DNA from: Bradyrhizobium daqingense
Lineage (GTDB): Bacteria > Pseudomonadota > Alphaproteobacteria > Rhizobiales > Xanthobacteraceae
Reading direction: 5' to 3'
NCBI RefSeq assembly: GCF_021044685.1
Contig: NZ_CP088014.1
Span: forward strand, 5,504,001-5,568,000
DNA: 64,000 nucleotides
The notes under the pieces were generated by a model. That model was given only the letters and a program-made list of their open reading frames with translations, did not search any database and was not told the DNA's origin. Shown piece after piece: positions 17,874 through 25,838 of this stretch; the stretch's first letter is position 1; every line of letters begins with the position of its first letter. The position numbers and the translations under genes were made by a program.

Positions 17874-18572
17874 CTATTCGAGCTCGACCACCTGGCCGTT
17901 CGACAGCGAGACGCGGCGGTCCATGCGGCCGGCGAGCTCCATGTTGTGGGTCGCGATCAGCATCGAGACCTGCGTCGCCTTGACGAGCTGCATCAGGGCC
18001 TGGAAGACGTGGTCCGCGGTATGCGGATCGAGATTGCCGGTCGGCTCGTCCGCAAACAGCACGCGCGGCGCATTCGCCACCGCACGCGCGATCGCGACGC
18101 GCTGTTGCTCGCCGCCGGAGAGCTCGGCGGGCCGATGGGTGATGCGGTCGCCGAGGCCGAGATAACCCAGGATCTCCTTGGCACGCTTGACGGTCTCGGA
18201 CTTCTTCAGGCCGCGGATCATCTGCGGCAGCATGACGTTCTCGAGCGCCGAGAACTCCGGCAACAGCCGGTGCGACTGGTAGACGAAGCCGATGTCGGTG
18301 CGGCGCAAATGCGTGCGCTCGATGTCGGGGAGCTGCGAAGTCGGCGTGCCCGAGACATAGACCTCGCCGGAATCGGGCGCCTCGAGCAGACCCGCAATGT
18401 GCAGCAGCGTCGACTTGCCCGAGCCCGACGGCGCCACCAGCGCGACCGACTGCCCCGGCCACAACGCCAGCTTGGCGCCATCGAGGATGGTCAGCGGCAC
18501 CTCGCCCTGCAAGTACTGCCGCTTTATCTCGTGGAGATAAATGACAGGTACATCTTCCCCCTGCTGCTCCAT
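17874..18572 (-). CDS. lolD: lipoprotein-releasing ABC transporter ATPase
   Basis: 232 residues. ABC ATPase with Walker A APSGSGKST, signature LSGGEQQRVAIARA, Walker B VLFADEPTGNLD and switch ATHN. It forms the LolCDE complex that extracts lipoproteins from the inner membrane for LolA. The start MEQQGEDVP at 18572 lies 7 nt after the stop of the permease gene, so the two are translated from one message. The gene order proS-lolC/E-lolD is normal for Rhizobiales; dnaE, which often follows, is 13 kb away here. Confidence 0.94.
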   Translation of the reverse strand: MEQQGEDVPVIYLHEIKRQYLQGEVPLTILDGAKLALWPGQSVALVAPSGSGKSTLLHIAGLLEAPDSGEVYVSGTPTSQLPDIERTHLRRTDIGFVYQSHRLLPEFSALENVMLPQMIRGLKKSETVKRAKEILGYLGLGDRITHRPAELSGGEQQRVAIARAVANAPRVLFADEPTGNLDPHTADHVFQALMQLVKATQVSMLIATHNMELAGRMDRRVSLSNGQVVELE

Positions 18573-18579
18573 CAGCCCC

Positions 18580-19860
18580 TCACTCGTACCGCAACGCTTC
18601 GACAGGGTCGAGGCGCGCGGCACGCCAGGACGGATAGAGCGTCGCCAGGAACGACAACGTCAGCGCCATGATGACGACGGCCGTGGTCTCGCCGACGTCG
18701 ATCTCGGCGGGCAGTTTCGACAGGAAGTAGAGCTCCGGCGAGAACAGCTCGGTGCTGGTCAGCCAGGACAGGAATTGCCGGATCGATTCGATGTTGAGGC
18801 AGATCACCAGCCCGACGAAGAAGCCGACCAGCGTGCCGACCACGCCGATCGAGGCGCCCGTGATCAGGAAGATGCGCATGATCGAGCCTTGCGAGGCGCC
18901 CATTGTGCGCAGGATCGCGATGTCGCTGCCCTTGTCCTTCACCAGCATGATCAGACCGGAGACAATGTTGAGCGCTGCGACCAATACGATCATGGTCAGG
19001 ATCAGGAACATCACGTTGCGCTCGACCTGGAGCGCGTTGAAGAAGGTCGAGTTGCGCTGCCGCCAATCGACCAGGAACACCGGTCGGCCCGCGGCCTCCG
19101 TCACCGCCTTGCGGAAGGCGTCGATCTTGTCGGGGTTGGTGGTGAACACCTCGATCGAGGTGACGTCGTTGCTGCGATTGAAATAGGCCTGCGCCTCCGC
19201 CAGCGGCATGAACACGAATCCGAGATCGTATTCGGACATGCCGATCTCGAACACGGCGACGATCTTGTACGGCTTGATGCGCGGCGTCGTGCCCATCGGG
19301 GTGACCGCGCCCTTCGGCGCCACCAGCGTGATGCTGTCGCCGGCATGCAGCGACAGCTGGTCGGCGAGCCGTCGACCGATCGCAACGCCCTGCCCCTCGT
19401 CAAACCCCTCGAGCGAGCCCTGCTTGATGTTCTTGGCGATCGAGGTGAGGTTGTTGAGGTCGTCGGAGCGGATGCCGCGGACCAGCACGCCCGAAGCGTT
19501 CCACGGCGAGGACGCCAGCGCCTGGCCATCGACCACGGGCGCGGCGAGCCGGATGCCCTGGACCTGGCTGAGGCGGTCGGCGACGTCCTTCCAGTCGGTC
19601 AGCGGCGATTCCAGCGGCTGGACCAGGATATGGCCGTTCAGCCCCAGGATCTTGTCGAGCAGCTCCTTGCGGAAGCCGTTCATGACGGCCATCACGATGA
19701 TCAGCGTCGCCACGCCCAGCATGATGCCGAGAAAGGAGAACCCGGCGATGACCGAGATGAATCCTTCCTTGCGGCGCGCCCGCAAATAGCGCGCCGAAAG
19801 CATCCACTCGAATGGCGCAAAAGGCGCAGACTTGGCGGTTTCGGTCATGGTCTCATCCAT
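18580..19860 (-). CDS. lolC: lipoprotein-releasing ABC transporter permease (LolC/LolE)
   Basis: 426 residues, the usual length. One N-terminal membrane span (FISVIAGFSFLGIMLGVATLIIVMAVMNG) followed by a ~200-residue periplasmic domain and three C-terminal spans, as in the FtsX-like permeases of LolCDE. Single permease gene, so it may act as a homodimer as in many alphaproteobacteria. Start at 19860 (MDETMTETAK); a second ATG at 19848 is possible. The stop lies 7 nt before lolD. Confidence 0.92.
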   Translation of the reverse strand: MDETMTETAKSAPFAPFEWMLSARYLRARRKEGFISVIAGFSFLGIMLGVATLIIVMAVMNGFRKELLDKILGLNGHILVQPLESPLTDWKDVADRLSQVQGIRLAAPVVDGQALASSPWNASGVLVRGIRSDDLNNLTSIAKNIKQGSLEGFDEGQGVAIGRRLADQLSLHAGDSITLVAPKGAVTPMGTTPRIKPYKIVAVFEIGMSEYDLGFVFMPLAEAQAYFNRSNDVTSIEVFTTNPDKIDAFRKAVTEAAGRPVFLVDWRQRNSTFFNALQVERNVMFLILTMIVLVAALNIVSGLIMLVKDKGSDIAILRTMGASQGSIMRIFLITGASIGVVGTLVGFFVGLVICLNIESIRQFLSWLTSTELFSPELYFLSKLPAEIDVGETTAVVIMALTLSFLATLYPSWRAARLDPVEALRYE

Positions 19861-19949
19861 CGCTCGATAATCCCATGATTCGGGGTCAAATGTGGCCGGA
19901 TTGGCGGCCGCGATCTCGCGCGATGAACAATATTCAGCCGACGGCCCGA

Positions 19950-21269
19950 TCAGCCCACAAGTCTTGCGACCGCGTCGGCAGGCGACATGGTCTCGCGGGC
20001 GCCGTCGCTGCGGCGCTTGATCTCGACCTTGCCGTCGGCGAGTCCCTTCGGCCCTATCATGATTTGCCAGGGAATGCCGATCAGGTCGGCTGCGGCGAAT
20101 TTGGCACCTGCGCGCTGGTCGGTGTCGTCGTAGAGCACGTCGACGCCCTTGGCGGTCAACTCCGCGTAGAGCTTCTCGCAGGCGGCATCGACCGCGGCAT
20201 CGCCCTGCTTGAGATTGAGCACCACGGCGCGGAACGGCGCCACCGCTTCCGGCCATTTGATGCCAGCATCGTCGTGGCAGGCTTCGATGATCGCGCCGAG
20301 CAGGCGCGAAACGCCGACGCCATAGGAGCCGCCGTGGATCGGCACGTCGACGCCGTCGGGGCCGGCCACCAGCGCCTTCATCGGCTCGGAATATTTCGTG
20401 CCGAAATAGAAGATCTGGCCGACCTCGATGCCGCGAGTGTTGACCCGCTTGTCCGCCGGCACTTCCTGCTCGAAGCGCGCGGCGTCATGAACGTCTTCCG
20501 TCGCCGCATAGACCGACGTCCATTGCTTGATGATCGGCGTCAGGTCGCTCTCGTAATCGACGTCCTCGCCCGGCACCGGCAGGTCGAGCACGTCGCGATT
20601 GATGAACACGCCGGATTCGCCGGTTTCTGCCAGCACGATGAACTCGTGACTGAGATCGCCGCCGATCGGGCCGGTCTCGGCGTGCATCGGGATCGCCTTC
20701 AGCCCCATCCGCGCGAAGGTGCGCAAATAGGCGACGAACATCTTGTTGTAGGCAACGCGCGCGGCGGCTTCGTTGAGGTCGAACGAATAGGCGTCCTTCA
20801 TCAGGAACTCGCGGCCGCGCATCACGCCGAAGCGCGGACGCTGCTCGTCGCGGAATTTCCATTGGATGTGATAGAGGTTTAGCGGCAGGTTCTTGTAGGA
20901 CTTCACATAGGCGCGGAAGATCTCGGTGATCATTTCCTCGTTGGTCGGCCCATACAGGAGCTCGCGCTTGTGGCGGTCGGCGAGGCGCAGCATCTCCGGG
21001 CCATAGGCGTCGTAGCGGCCGCTCTCGCGCCAGAGATCGGCAAGCTGGAGCGTCGGCATCAAGACCTCGATCGCGCCGGAGCGGTCCTGCTCCTCGCGCA
21101 CGATCTGCTCGATCTTCTTGAGCACGCGGAAGCCGAGCGGCAGCCAGGCATAGATGCCGGCGGCCTCCTGCCGGATCATGCCGGCGCGCAGCATCAGCCG
21201 ATGCGAGACGATCTCCGCCTCTTTCGGGTTTTCCTTCAGGATGGGCAGAAAGAACCGCGACAACCGCAT
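19950..21269 (-). CDS. proS: prolyl-tRNA synthetase (alphaproteobacterial short form)
   Basis: 439 residues. Class II synthetase with motif 2 (KFRDEQRPRFGVMRGREFLMKDAYSF) and motif 3 (GGSYGVGVSRLLGAII), and a C-terminal anticodon-binding domain (VDVLYDDTDQRAGAKFAAADLIG). It is the short bacterial type with only a mini insertion domain, so it lacks the full editing domain, as in Rhodopseudomonas palustris. It charges tRNA-Pro. First gene of the proS-lolC-lolD unit; about 90 nt separate it from lolC. Confidence 0.96.
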   Translation of the reverse strand: MRLSRFFLPILKENPKEAEIVSHRLMLRAGMIRQEAAGIYAWLPLGFRVLKKIEQIVREEQDRSGAIEVLMPTLQLADLWRESGRYDAYGPEMLRLADRHKRELLYGPTNEEMITEIFRAYVKSYKNLPLNLYHIQWKFRDEQRPRFGVMRGREFLMKDAYSFDLNEAAARVAYNKMFVAYLRTFARMGLKAIPMHAETGPIGGDLSHEFIVLAETGESGVFINRDVLDLPVPGEDVDYESDLTPIIKQWTSVYAATEDVHDAARFEQEVPADKRVNTRGIEVGQIFYFGTKYSEPMKALVAGPDGVDVPIHGGSYGVGVSRLLGAIIEACHDDAGIKWPEAVAPFRAVVLNLKQGDAAVDAACEKLYAELTAKGVDVLYDDTDQRAGAKFAAADLIGIPWQIMIGPKGLADGKVEIKRRSDGARETMSPADAVARLVG

Positions 21270-21434
21270 GACAATACTCTGGGAATCAGTGCTGGATTGC
21301 AGTGAAAGCGGATTGGGAGCGAAAACACAAGTCCGGGAATGAGGAAAAGCCGCTAACGCGGCGGAATTCCAGTCATTTTTCCGTCGACTTCAGGTTTGAC
21401 TCGAGCATCAACGTGCCGTGCAAAGCCGGCGAGC

Positions 21435-22997
21435 CTAGGGCGGCGGCACGACGAGTTCGTCCTCAAGCGTGATCCGCTCGAAATCGCTCACCAGCGCGTC
21501 GATCCGCACCTGCCAGCGGCCGGCGAAGGGCAGCTCGACCTTGCGCACATGCCAATAGCCGTCCGGCCCGAGCGAAGCGCTCCGTTCCATCGGCTCGATG
21601 CCGCGCTCGGGCAGGCTCAGTATCAACGTCACCTCCTTGGCCCTGAGCAGCGTCCCCTCTCCGGTCATGAGCTGGAGCACGAAATCGTCCACGCCGGCCT
21701 TCCCTGGAGACACCAGCACCTGGAACATCGCCTTGTCGGTGTGGATGTGGATTCCCAACGGCGTCTCCGCAACGATGGTCCGCGGCGGCGGCGTGAAGCG
21801 CCAGCCGGCGACGACAGCGAAGATGGCGAGCGCGATCCCGCATTCGAGCAGGATCGAGCGCTTGAGCGCGGTCCCGCCCTTGTGATCACGAGCAAACGCC
21901 TGGGTCAGACGCAAGCGATTGAGCGCCGCCAGTGCGAGCAGCAACAAGACCAGCGCAAGCTTGAGCGAGAGGATGAGGCCATAGCGGGTCTCGACCAGCG
22001 CCGACGGCTTTCCGAGTTGGACGATTGCGAGCACAAGGCCGGTCAATGCCAGCGCGGCGACGACCGGCACGGCCATGCGGGAGAAGCGGTTGACGACCGG
22101 CAAGGCCATGGCCGCTGGCTTCGAGACCAGCGCAGCGAGCGGCGCCAGTGCCCCGATCCAGAATGCAACACCGAGGCCGTGGAGGAAGATCGCCGGCCGC
22201 GTCAAGATTTCGGGAGGAGCGGTGGCGGCGTGTCCGGTCATGGCCAGCGCCAGCCCGACGCAGACGAAGGCGATGCCCGCAAGGGCTCGCGAAGGCCAAC
22301 CGCTGCGCAGCGCCAGCAGAGCGAATAACATCGCAGCAATGGCAACCAACATCGCCGGGCCAGCGCTGGTCGCGAACGCAACTTTCCAAGGCGCGGCCGT
22401 CACGAGGCCCGCTGGCGGCAGGCCGAGCAGATCAAGCCCCAAGGCACCAATGGACACCACCGCGCTGGGGATGCCGATCGCGAGCGCCGCGCGCGGCACG
22501 GTCATGCCGATCATCGACCAGGCGACCCAGCGCGCGAAGAAGACGCCGCCTACGCCGACGAACAGTCCGAAGTAGAGCCCGACCCGCGCCAGCCAGATCA
22601 GCACGCTCAATCCTTCGTCTGCACTCGCCGGGGGCTTCGTCCCCGTCGGCGCACCGATCGAGAAAATCACCGATCCTGCGACGGGATGGCCGTCCTGCGA
22701 AATCACGCGATAGCTGACCACCGCCGTGCCCTGCGGCAGGTCCGGCGGCATGTTGACCGAGACGGCGTCTCCGGCGGTGTCAACGCGCACATCGTCCCGC
22801 GCCCTGCCCGAGCCGTCGATCAGCCGGATCGCACCCGGCGTCACGGCCTCGTTGAAGCGCAGGACCACGGCTGGCGGCGCGCTCGCAAGCACGGTGCCAT
22901 TTGCCGGCTCGACCGCGACGAGCGCAGCATGCGCCGAGGCGCCGGTCGCGAAGCCGACAGCGAGGAGCAGCGTCGCGAGCGCGGCGAACAGGCGCAT
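21435..22997 (-). CDS. CopC-CopD fusion, copper-binding and membrane transport protein
   Basis: 520 residues. Signal peptide ending SA, then a mature N-terminus beginning with H23 (HAALVAVEPANGTVL), the histidine that ligates Cu(II) in CopC. The CopC domain covers about residues 23-120; a CopD-like membrane domain with about eight spans follows (LARVGLYFGLFVGVGGVFFARW, HGLGVAFWIGALAPLAAL), and a C-terminal periplasmic domain of ~100 residues ends the protein. The fusion resembles YcnJ, a copper importer. Its ATG overlaps the stop of the YcnI-like gene by one base (TGATG), so they are translationally coupled. Last gene of the copper operon. Confidence 0.9.
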   Translation of the reverse strand: MRLFAALATLLLAVGFATGASAHAALVAVEPANGTVLASAPPAVVLRFNEAVTPGAIRLIDGSGRARDDVRVDTAGDAVSVNMPPDLPQGTAVVSYRVISQDGHPVAGSVIFSIGAPTGTKPPASADEGLSVLIWLARVGLYFGLFVGVGGVFFARWVAWSMIGMTVPRAALAIGIPSAVVSIGALGLDLLGLPPAGLVTAAPWKVAFATSAGPAMLVAIAAMLFALLALRSGWPSRALAGIAFVCVGLALAMTGHAATAPPEILTRPAIFLHGLGVAFWIGALAPLAALVSKPAAMALPVVNRFSRMAVPVVAALALTGLVLAIVQLGKPSALVETRYGLILSLKLALVLLLLALAALNRLRLTQAFARDHKGGTALKRSILLECGIALAIFAVVAGWRFTPPPRTIVAETPLGIHIHTDKAMFQVLVSPGKAGVDDFVLQLMTGEGTLLRAKEVTLILSLPERGIEPMERSASLGPDGYWHVRKVELPFAGRWQVRIDALVSDFERITLEDELVVPPP

Positions 22998-23515
22998 CAG
23001 GGCTTTGGCATGAGCTTCACGCCCGGTGCCGGGGATTTGCCATCATGCGAGTGCCCTGCTCCCTCTGCCGGGATGTCGATCCATCGGCTGACGCCGGTCT
23101 CGCATTCCTGGACGACCGGGAAGTACAGGGTCGTGTTCGGTTTGAGCGAGCCGGTCAGGAACGTCTGCACGACGAACTCGTCATAGTGCTGGTCCGGCAA
23201 CTTGCCGCCGGACCACGCCACCTCCTTGACGCCGGAAGAGAGCTTATTGCCGTGGTAGGTGTATTCCCCGGCATATTTGCCTTCGACGACATCGATGGTC
23301 CAGCCCGCCTTCGGCATCGGCTTCACCGCGATTACTCCTTCCGGGATCTGCACGCGGATCTTCACCGTCGGCGAACCTGCACAACCATGCGGCACGGTGA
23401 ACACAGCCTTGTATGACGCGCCGACCGTGGCTTGTTTGGTCTCGAGCGACACATGCGCCGCTGCCGGTGAGGCGGCGAACGCAACGATCAGGATCACGCA
23501 GGATCGCTTCGACAT
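22997..23515 (-). CDS. YcnI-like (DUF1775) copper-binding protein
   Basis: 172 residues. Signal peptide MSKRSCVILIVAFAASPAAA leaves H21 as the first mature residue (HVSLETKQATVG); in this family an N-terminal His plus a Trp binds Cu(II). The domain continues with VPHGCAGSPTVKIRVQIPEG and the conserved WSGGKLPDQHYDEF. Periplasmic or membrane-anchored copper metallochaperone. A His-rich stretch GAGHSHDGK lies near the C-terminus. Coupled to the CopCD gene; 23 nt after the PCuAC gene. Confidence 0.9.
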   Translation of the reverse strand: MSKRSCVILIVAFAASPAAAHVSLETKQATVGASYKAVFTVPHGCAGSPTVKIRVQIPEGVIAVKPMPKAGWTIDVVEGKYAGEYTYHGNKLSSGVKEVAWSGGKLPDQHYDEFVVQTFLTGSLKPNTTLYFPVVQECETGVSRWIDIPAEGAGHSHDGKSPAPGVKLMPKP

Positions 23516-23538
23516 GGTCAATCTCCCCCAGGTCAGTC

Positions 23539-24075
23539 TCACTTCATCTTCATTCCGGAATGATCCGGCGTTTTCTTCATGTCCATATGACCTGAATGCC
23601 CATCACCACCCGGCGCCTGCGCGCCAACGCCCTGAACGTCGAGAGAGACCGCGACCTTGCCGGCCTTCTCGAACTGAAGCGTTACCGGCACCTTGTCGCC
23701 CTGCTTGAACGGCCCCTTCAGCTCCTGAAGCATCAGATGATTGCCACCCGGCGCGAGCTTCACCGTCTTGCCGGGATCGATCGTCACTCCCTTGTCGAGC
23801 GCGCGCATCTTCATCAAGCCATTGTCCATCGCCATCTCATGAATCTCGGCCTTCCCGGCGATGTCGGCGGACACACTGACCAACCTGTCCGCCGCCGTGC
23901 CTTTGTTCTCGATCGTGAGGTAACCGCCCGCGACCTTGGCTCCACCAGGCGTCGCCCGGCTCCAGGCTTGGGAAATGATGAGACCGCCGGCCTTGACGTC
24001 GTCGGCCGCCGCGGGCGCTACACCGAGCGTGACAGCGAACGTCGCGAGCAGCACATTCTTCAACATTGTCTTCAT
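23539..24075 (-). CDS. PCuAC periplasmic Cu(I) chaperone
   Basis: 178 residues. Signal peptide ending PAAA. The Cu(I) site of the PCuAC family is recognisable: HEMAMDNGLMKM, then about 25 residues later GGNHLMLQ. The C-terminus is His/Met rich (GHSGHMDMKKTPDHSGMKMK), an added metal-binding tail. PCuAC proteins deliver Cu(I) to cytochrome oxidase CuA/CuB sites with the help of a thioredoxin such as TlpA or Sco, and one follows immediately upstream in this operon. Confidence 0.93.
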   Translation of the reverse strand: MKTMLKNVLLATFAVTLGVAPAAADDVKAGGLIISQAWSRATPGGAKVAGGYLTIENKGTAADRLVSVSADIAGKAEIHEMAMDNGLMKMRALDKGVTIDPGKTVKLAPGGNHLMLQELKGPFKQGDKVPVTLQFEKAGKVAVSLDVQGVGAQAPGGDGHSGHMDMKKTPDHSGMKMK

Positions 24076-24102
24076 GTCCGTATTCCTGTTTGCAGATTGA
24101 AT

Positions 24103-24600
24103 TCAGCGAGTGGAGCGTTGTTGGGCCGACCATGTCTCGAGATCGGGAATTTCGGCAGAACCTTCGATCGTCGTGACGGTGCCGTCGCGCGAAAAGAGCA
24201 TCGTTCTGGGAATGTCGCCCTGCCAGGCCGGATCGATTTCGAACCGCAGACGCTCGACGAACCCGTCACTGAAGATGAAATTCTCGGTCGACGATAGCCC
24301 GGCCTTGTCCAGCATCGATTGCGTCGCCGCCGGCAGGTTCGGCACGAGATCGGCACTGACCGTGACGACATCGATCTCGGGATGGTCCTTCGCGAACTTG
24401 CCGAGCAGCGGCAGCTCGACCTTGCAGGGGCCGCAGGTCACGCCCCAGAAATGCACGAGCATCGGGCGGCCCGCATGGCCCTTGAGCACGCTCTGCCAGG
24501 TGCCGCGTTCGAATGGCTTGAGAGCCGAAGGCGACCCGAATGCGGACGCCGATGCGATCAGGATGCCCAGCCCCAGAATGCCTGCAAATCGACGTCTCAT
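24103..24600 (-). CDS. TlpA-like periplasmic thioredoxin-fold protein
   Basis: 165 residues. Signal segment MRRRFAGILGLGILIASASA, then a thioredoxin fold with the active motif C56-G-P-C59 (HFWGVTCGPCKVELP) and the cis-Pro region (GDIPRTMLF). Role inferred: keeping the chaperone or target Cys reduced for copper loading. Its ATG overlaps the stop of the propeller gene (ATGA), a coupling arrangement. 27 nt upstream of the PCuAC gene. Confidence 0.88.
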   Translation of the reverse strand: MRRRFAGILGLGILIASASAFGSPSALKPFERGTWQSVLKGHAGRPMLVHFWGVTCGPCKVELPLLGKFAKDHPEIDVVTVSADLVPNLPAATQSMLDKAGLSSTENFIFSDGFVERLRFEIDPAWQGDIPRTMLFSRDGTVTTIEGSAEIPDLETWSAQQRSTR

Positions 24601-25838
24601 GGTTGATCCTCGATCGCTGTGAGACGATAGCCGTCCGCCTTCGTCATCCATGACAGATACACTTGCCGGCCATTGTCGACGAGCAAGGGATGGTCGGACG
24701 TGTCGGTCGTGCTCGCTATCGTCTTCGGCGGCGACCAGGTCTCGTCATCGTCCCTGGAAATCGTCATCTGGACCGAGGTCTTCTCACCATCGAACTCCTT
24801 CCACACCATCACCGTTCCCGCCGGACCTGCGAGCACGAAGGGACGCGTCGGATTGCGACCAGGCTGCCCCAGCGCCATCGGCGCGGAGAACGTGCGGCCT
24901 TGGTCGCGCGAATGCGCGTAGAACAATCCCTTCCGCGCCTTGCCGTTCGTGTACCAGACCACATGATAGGTCCCGTTCGGCGCCACCGAAAGACTGGGAC
25001 CGTGATGGGGGCAGGCATTGATCTGCCAGTCGTCAAGGCTGACCCGGTGGATCTCACCCGGCGTCGAAGTGTCGGTGAAGGTCATCACCGCATGATCGCG
25101 CACGCCGCCGTCGAAGATGTTTCTGAAGATCACAGCCGGTCGGCCGGGCGCCGCGAACGCCAGCCCCAACCGGCAGCATTCGCAAGTGCCCTCGCGAGCC
25201 AGCTTTGCATCTGCGTAAGTGGTGCCGCCGTTGCTCGATGATGTGAAGAACAACCCCGCTCCCTCGTACTTCTGTCCCGCTTCCTTCGCAAAAACGCGAT
25301 TGCGCTTGTCGAGCCAAGCCGCGAAGATCGTTCCGTCCTGATCGAGCGCCAGCGCCTCGAAGCGCTGGCTCTCATTGCTTGCCGTGATCGGCTTTAGCTC
25401 TGCAAAGCTCTTTCCGCCATCGGCCGAGCGCGTATAGAGCACCTGGCCGTTGAAGGCCTCGTCCCTGAAAACCGAGAACGCCACCGCGATGCCGCCGTTG
25501 CGATCGACCACGATCTTCGGCCGGGCATCCGGCCCCCAATCGAGGTTCAACCGCTTCGTCGTGATTTGGGTTGGTGTGGAGAAGGTACGGCCGGAATCCT
25601 GCGAGTGTGCGACAGAGACCTGCCCGCCCGCCATCCATACCAGCCATAGCGTTCCATCCGGAGCGAACGCGGGCGTCGCCTTGGTTGCACAGCGCAGCCT
25701 CGGCTCCTCACACGCCGCCTCGGACGCATGCGGCGCATGCATCTGTGCGTGGGACTTAGCTTGCACGCATGTGAGAGCGATGATCGCGAGCAAGCCAATT
25801 CGGATCACGGCCCTATTTCCTTCGAGAGTCCGGATCAT
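24597..25838 (-). CDS. exported Asp-box beta-propeller with Cys/His clusters, in a copper operon
   Basis: 413 residues. Signal peptide, then five Asp-box repeats (HSQDSGRTF near 79, RSADGGKSF near 138, SSNGGTTY near 201, SRDQGRTF near 310, SRDDDETW near 355), giving a sialidase-type propeller. The FRIP-type arginine of true sialidases is not seen, so the name sialidase is misleading. Unusual features are C43/C50, a CECC block at 219-222 and a C276-P-H-H cluster. These could bind copper. Start overlaps the TonB receptor stop and its own stop overlaps the TlpA start, so it is made with both. Function unknown. Confidence 0.75.
   Translation of the reverse strand: MIRTLEGNRAVIRIGLLAIIALTCVQAKSHAQMHAPHASEAACEEPRLRCATKATPAFAPDGTLWLVWMAGGQVSVAHSQDSGRTFSTPTQITTKRLNLDWGPDARPKIVVDRNGGIAVAFSVFRDEAFNGQVLYTRSADGGKSFAELKPITASNESQRFEALALDQDGTIFAAWLDKRNRVFAKEAGQKYEGAGLFFTSSSNGGTTYADAKLAREGTCECCRLGLAFAAPGRPAVIFRNIFDGGVRDHAVMTFTDTSTPGEIHRVSLDDWQINACPHHGPSLSVAPNGTYHVVWYTNGKARKGLFYAHSRDQGRTFSAPMALGQPGRNPTRPFVLAGPAGTVMVWKEFDGEKTSVQMTISRDDDETWSPPKTIASTTDTSDHPLLVDNGRQVYLSWMTKADGYRLTAIEDQP

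Noticed and set aside
24597..25838. Naming the propeller protein a sialidase
   Set aside because: The Asp boxes define only the fold; the sialidase arginine motif is not visible and the context is copper handling.
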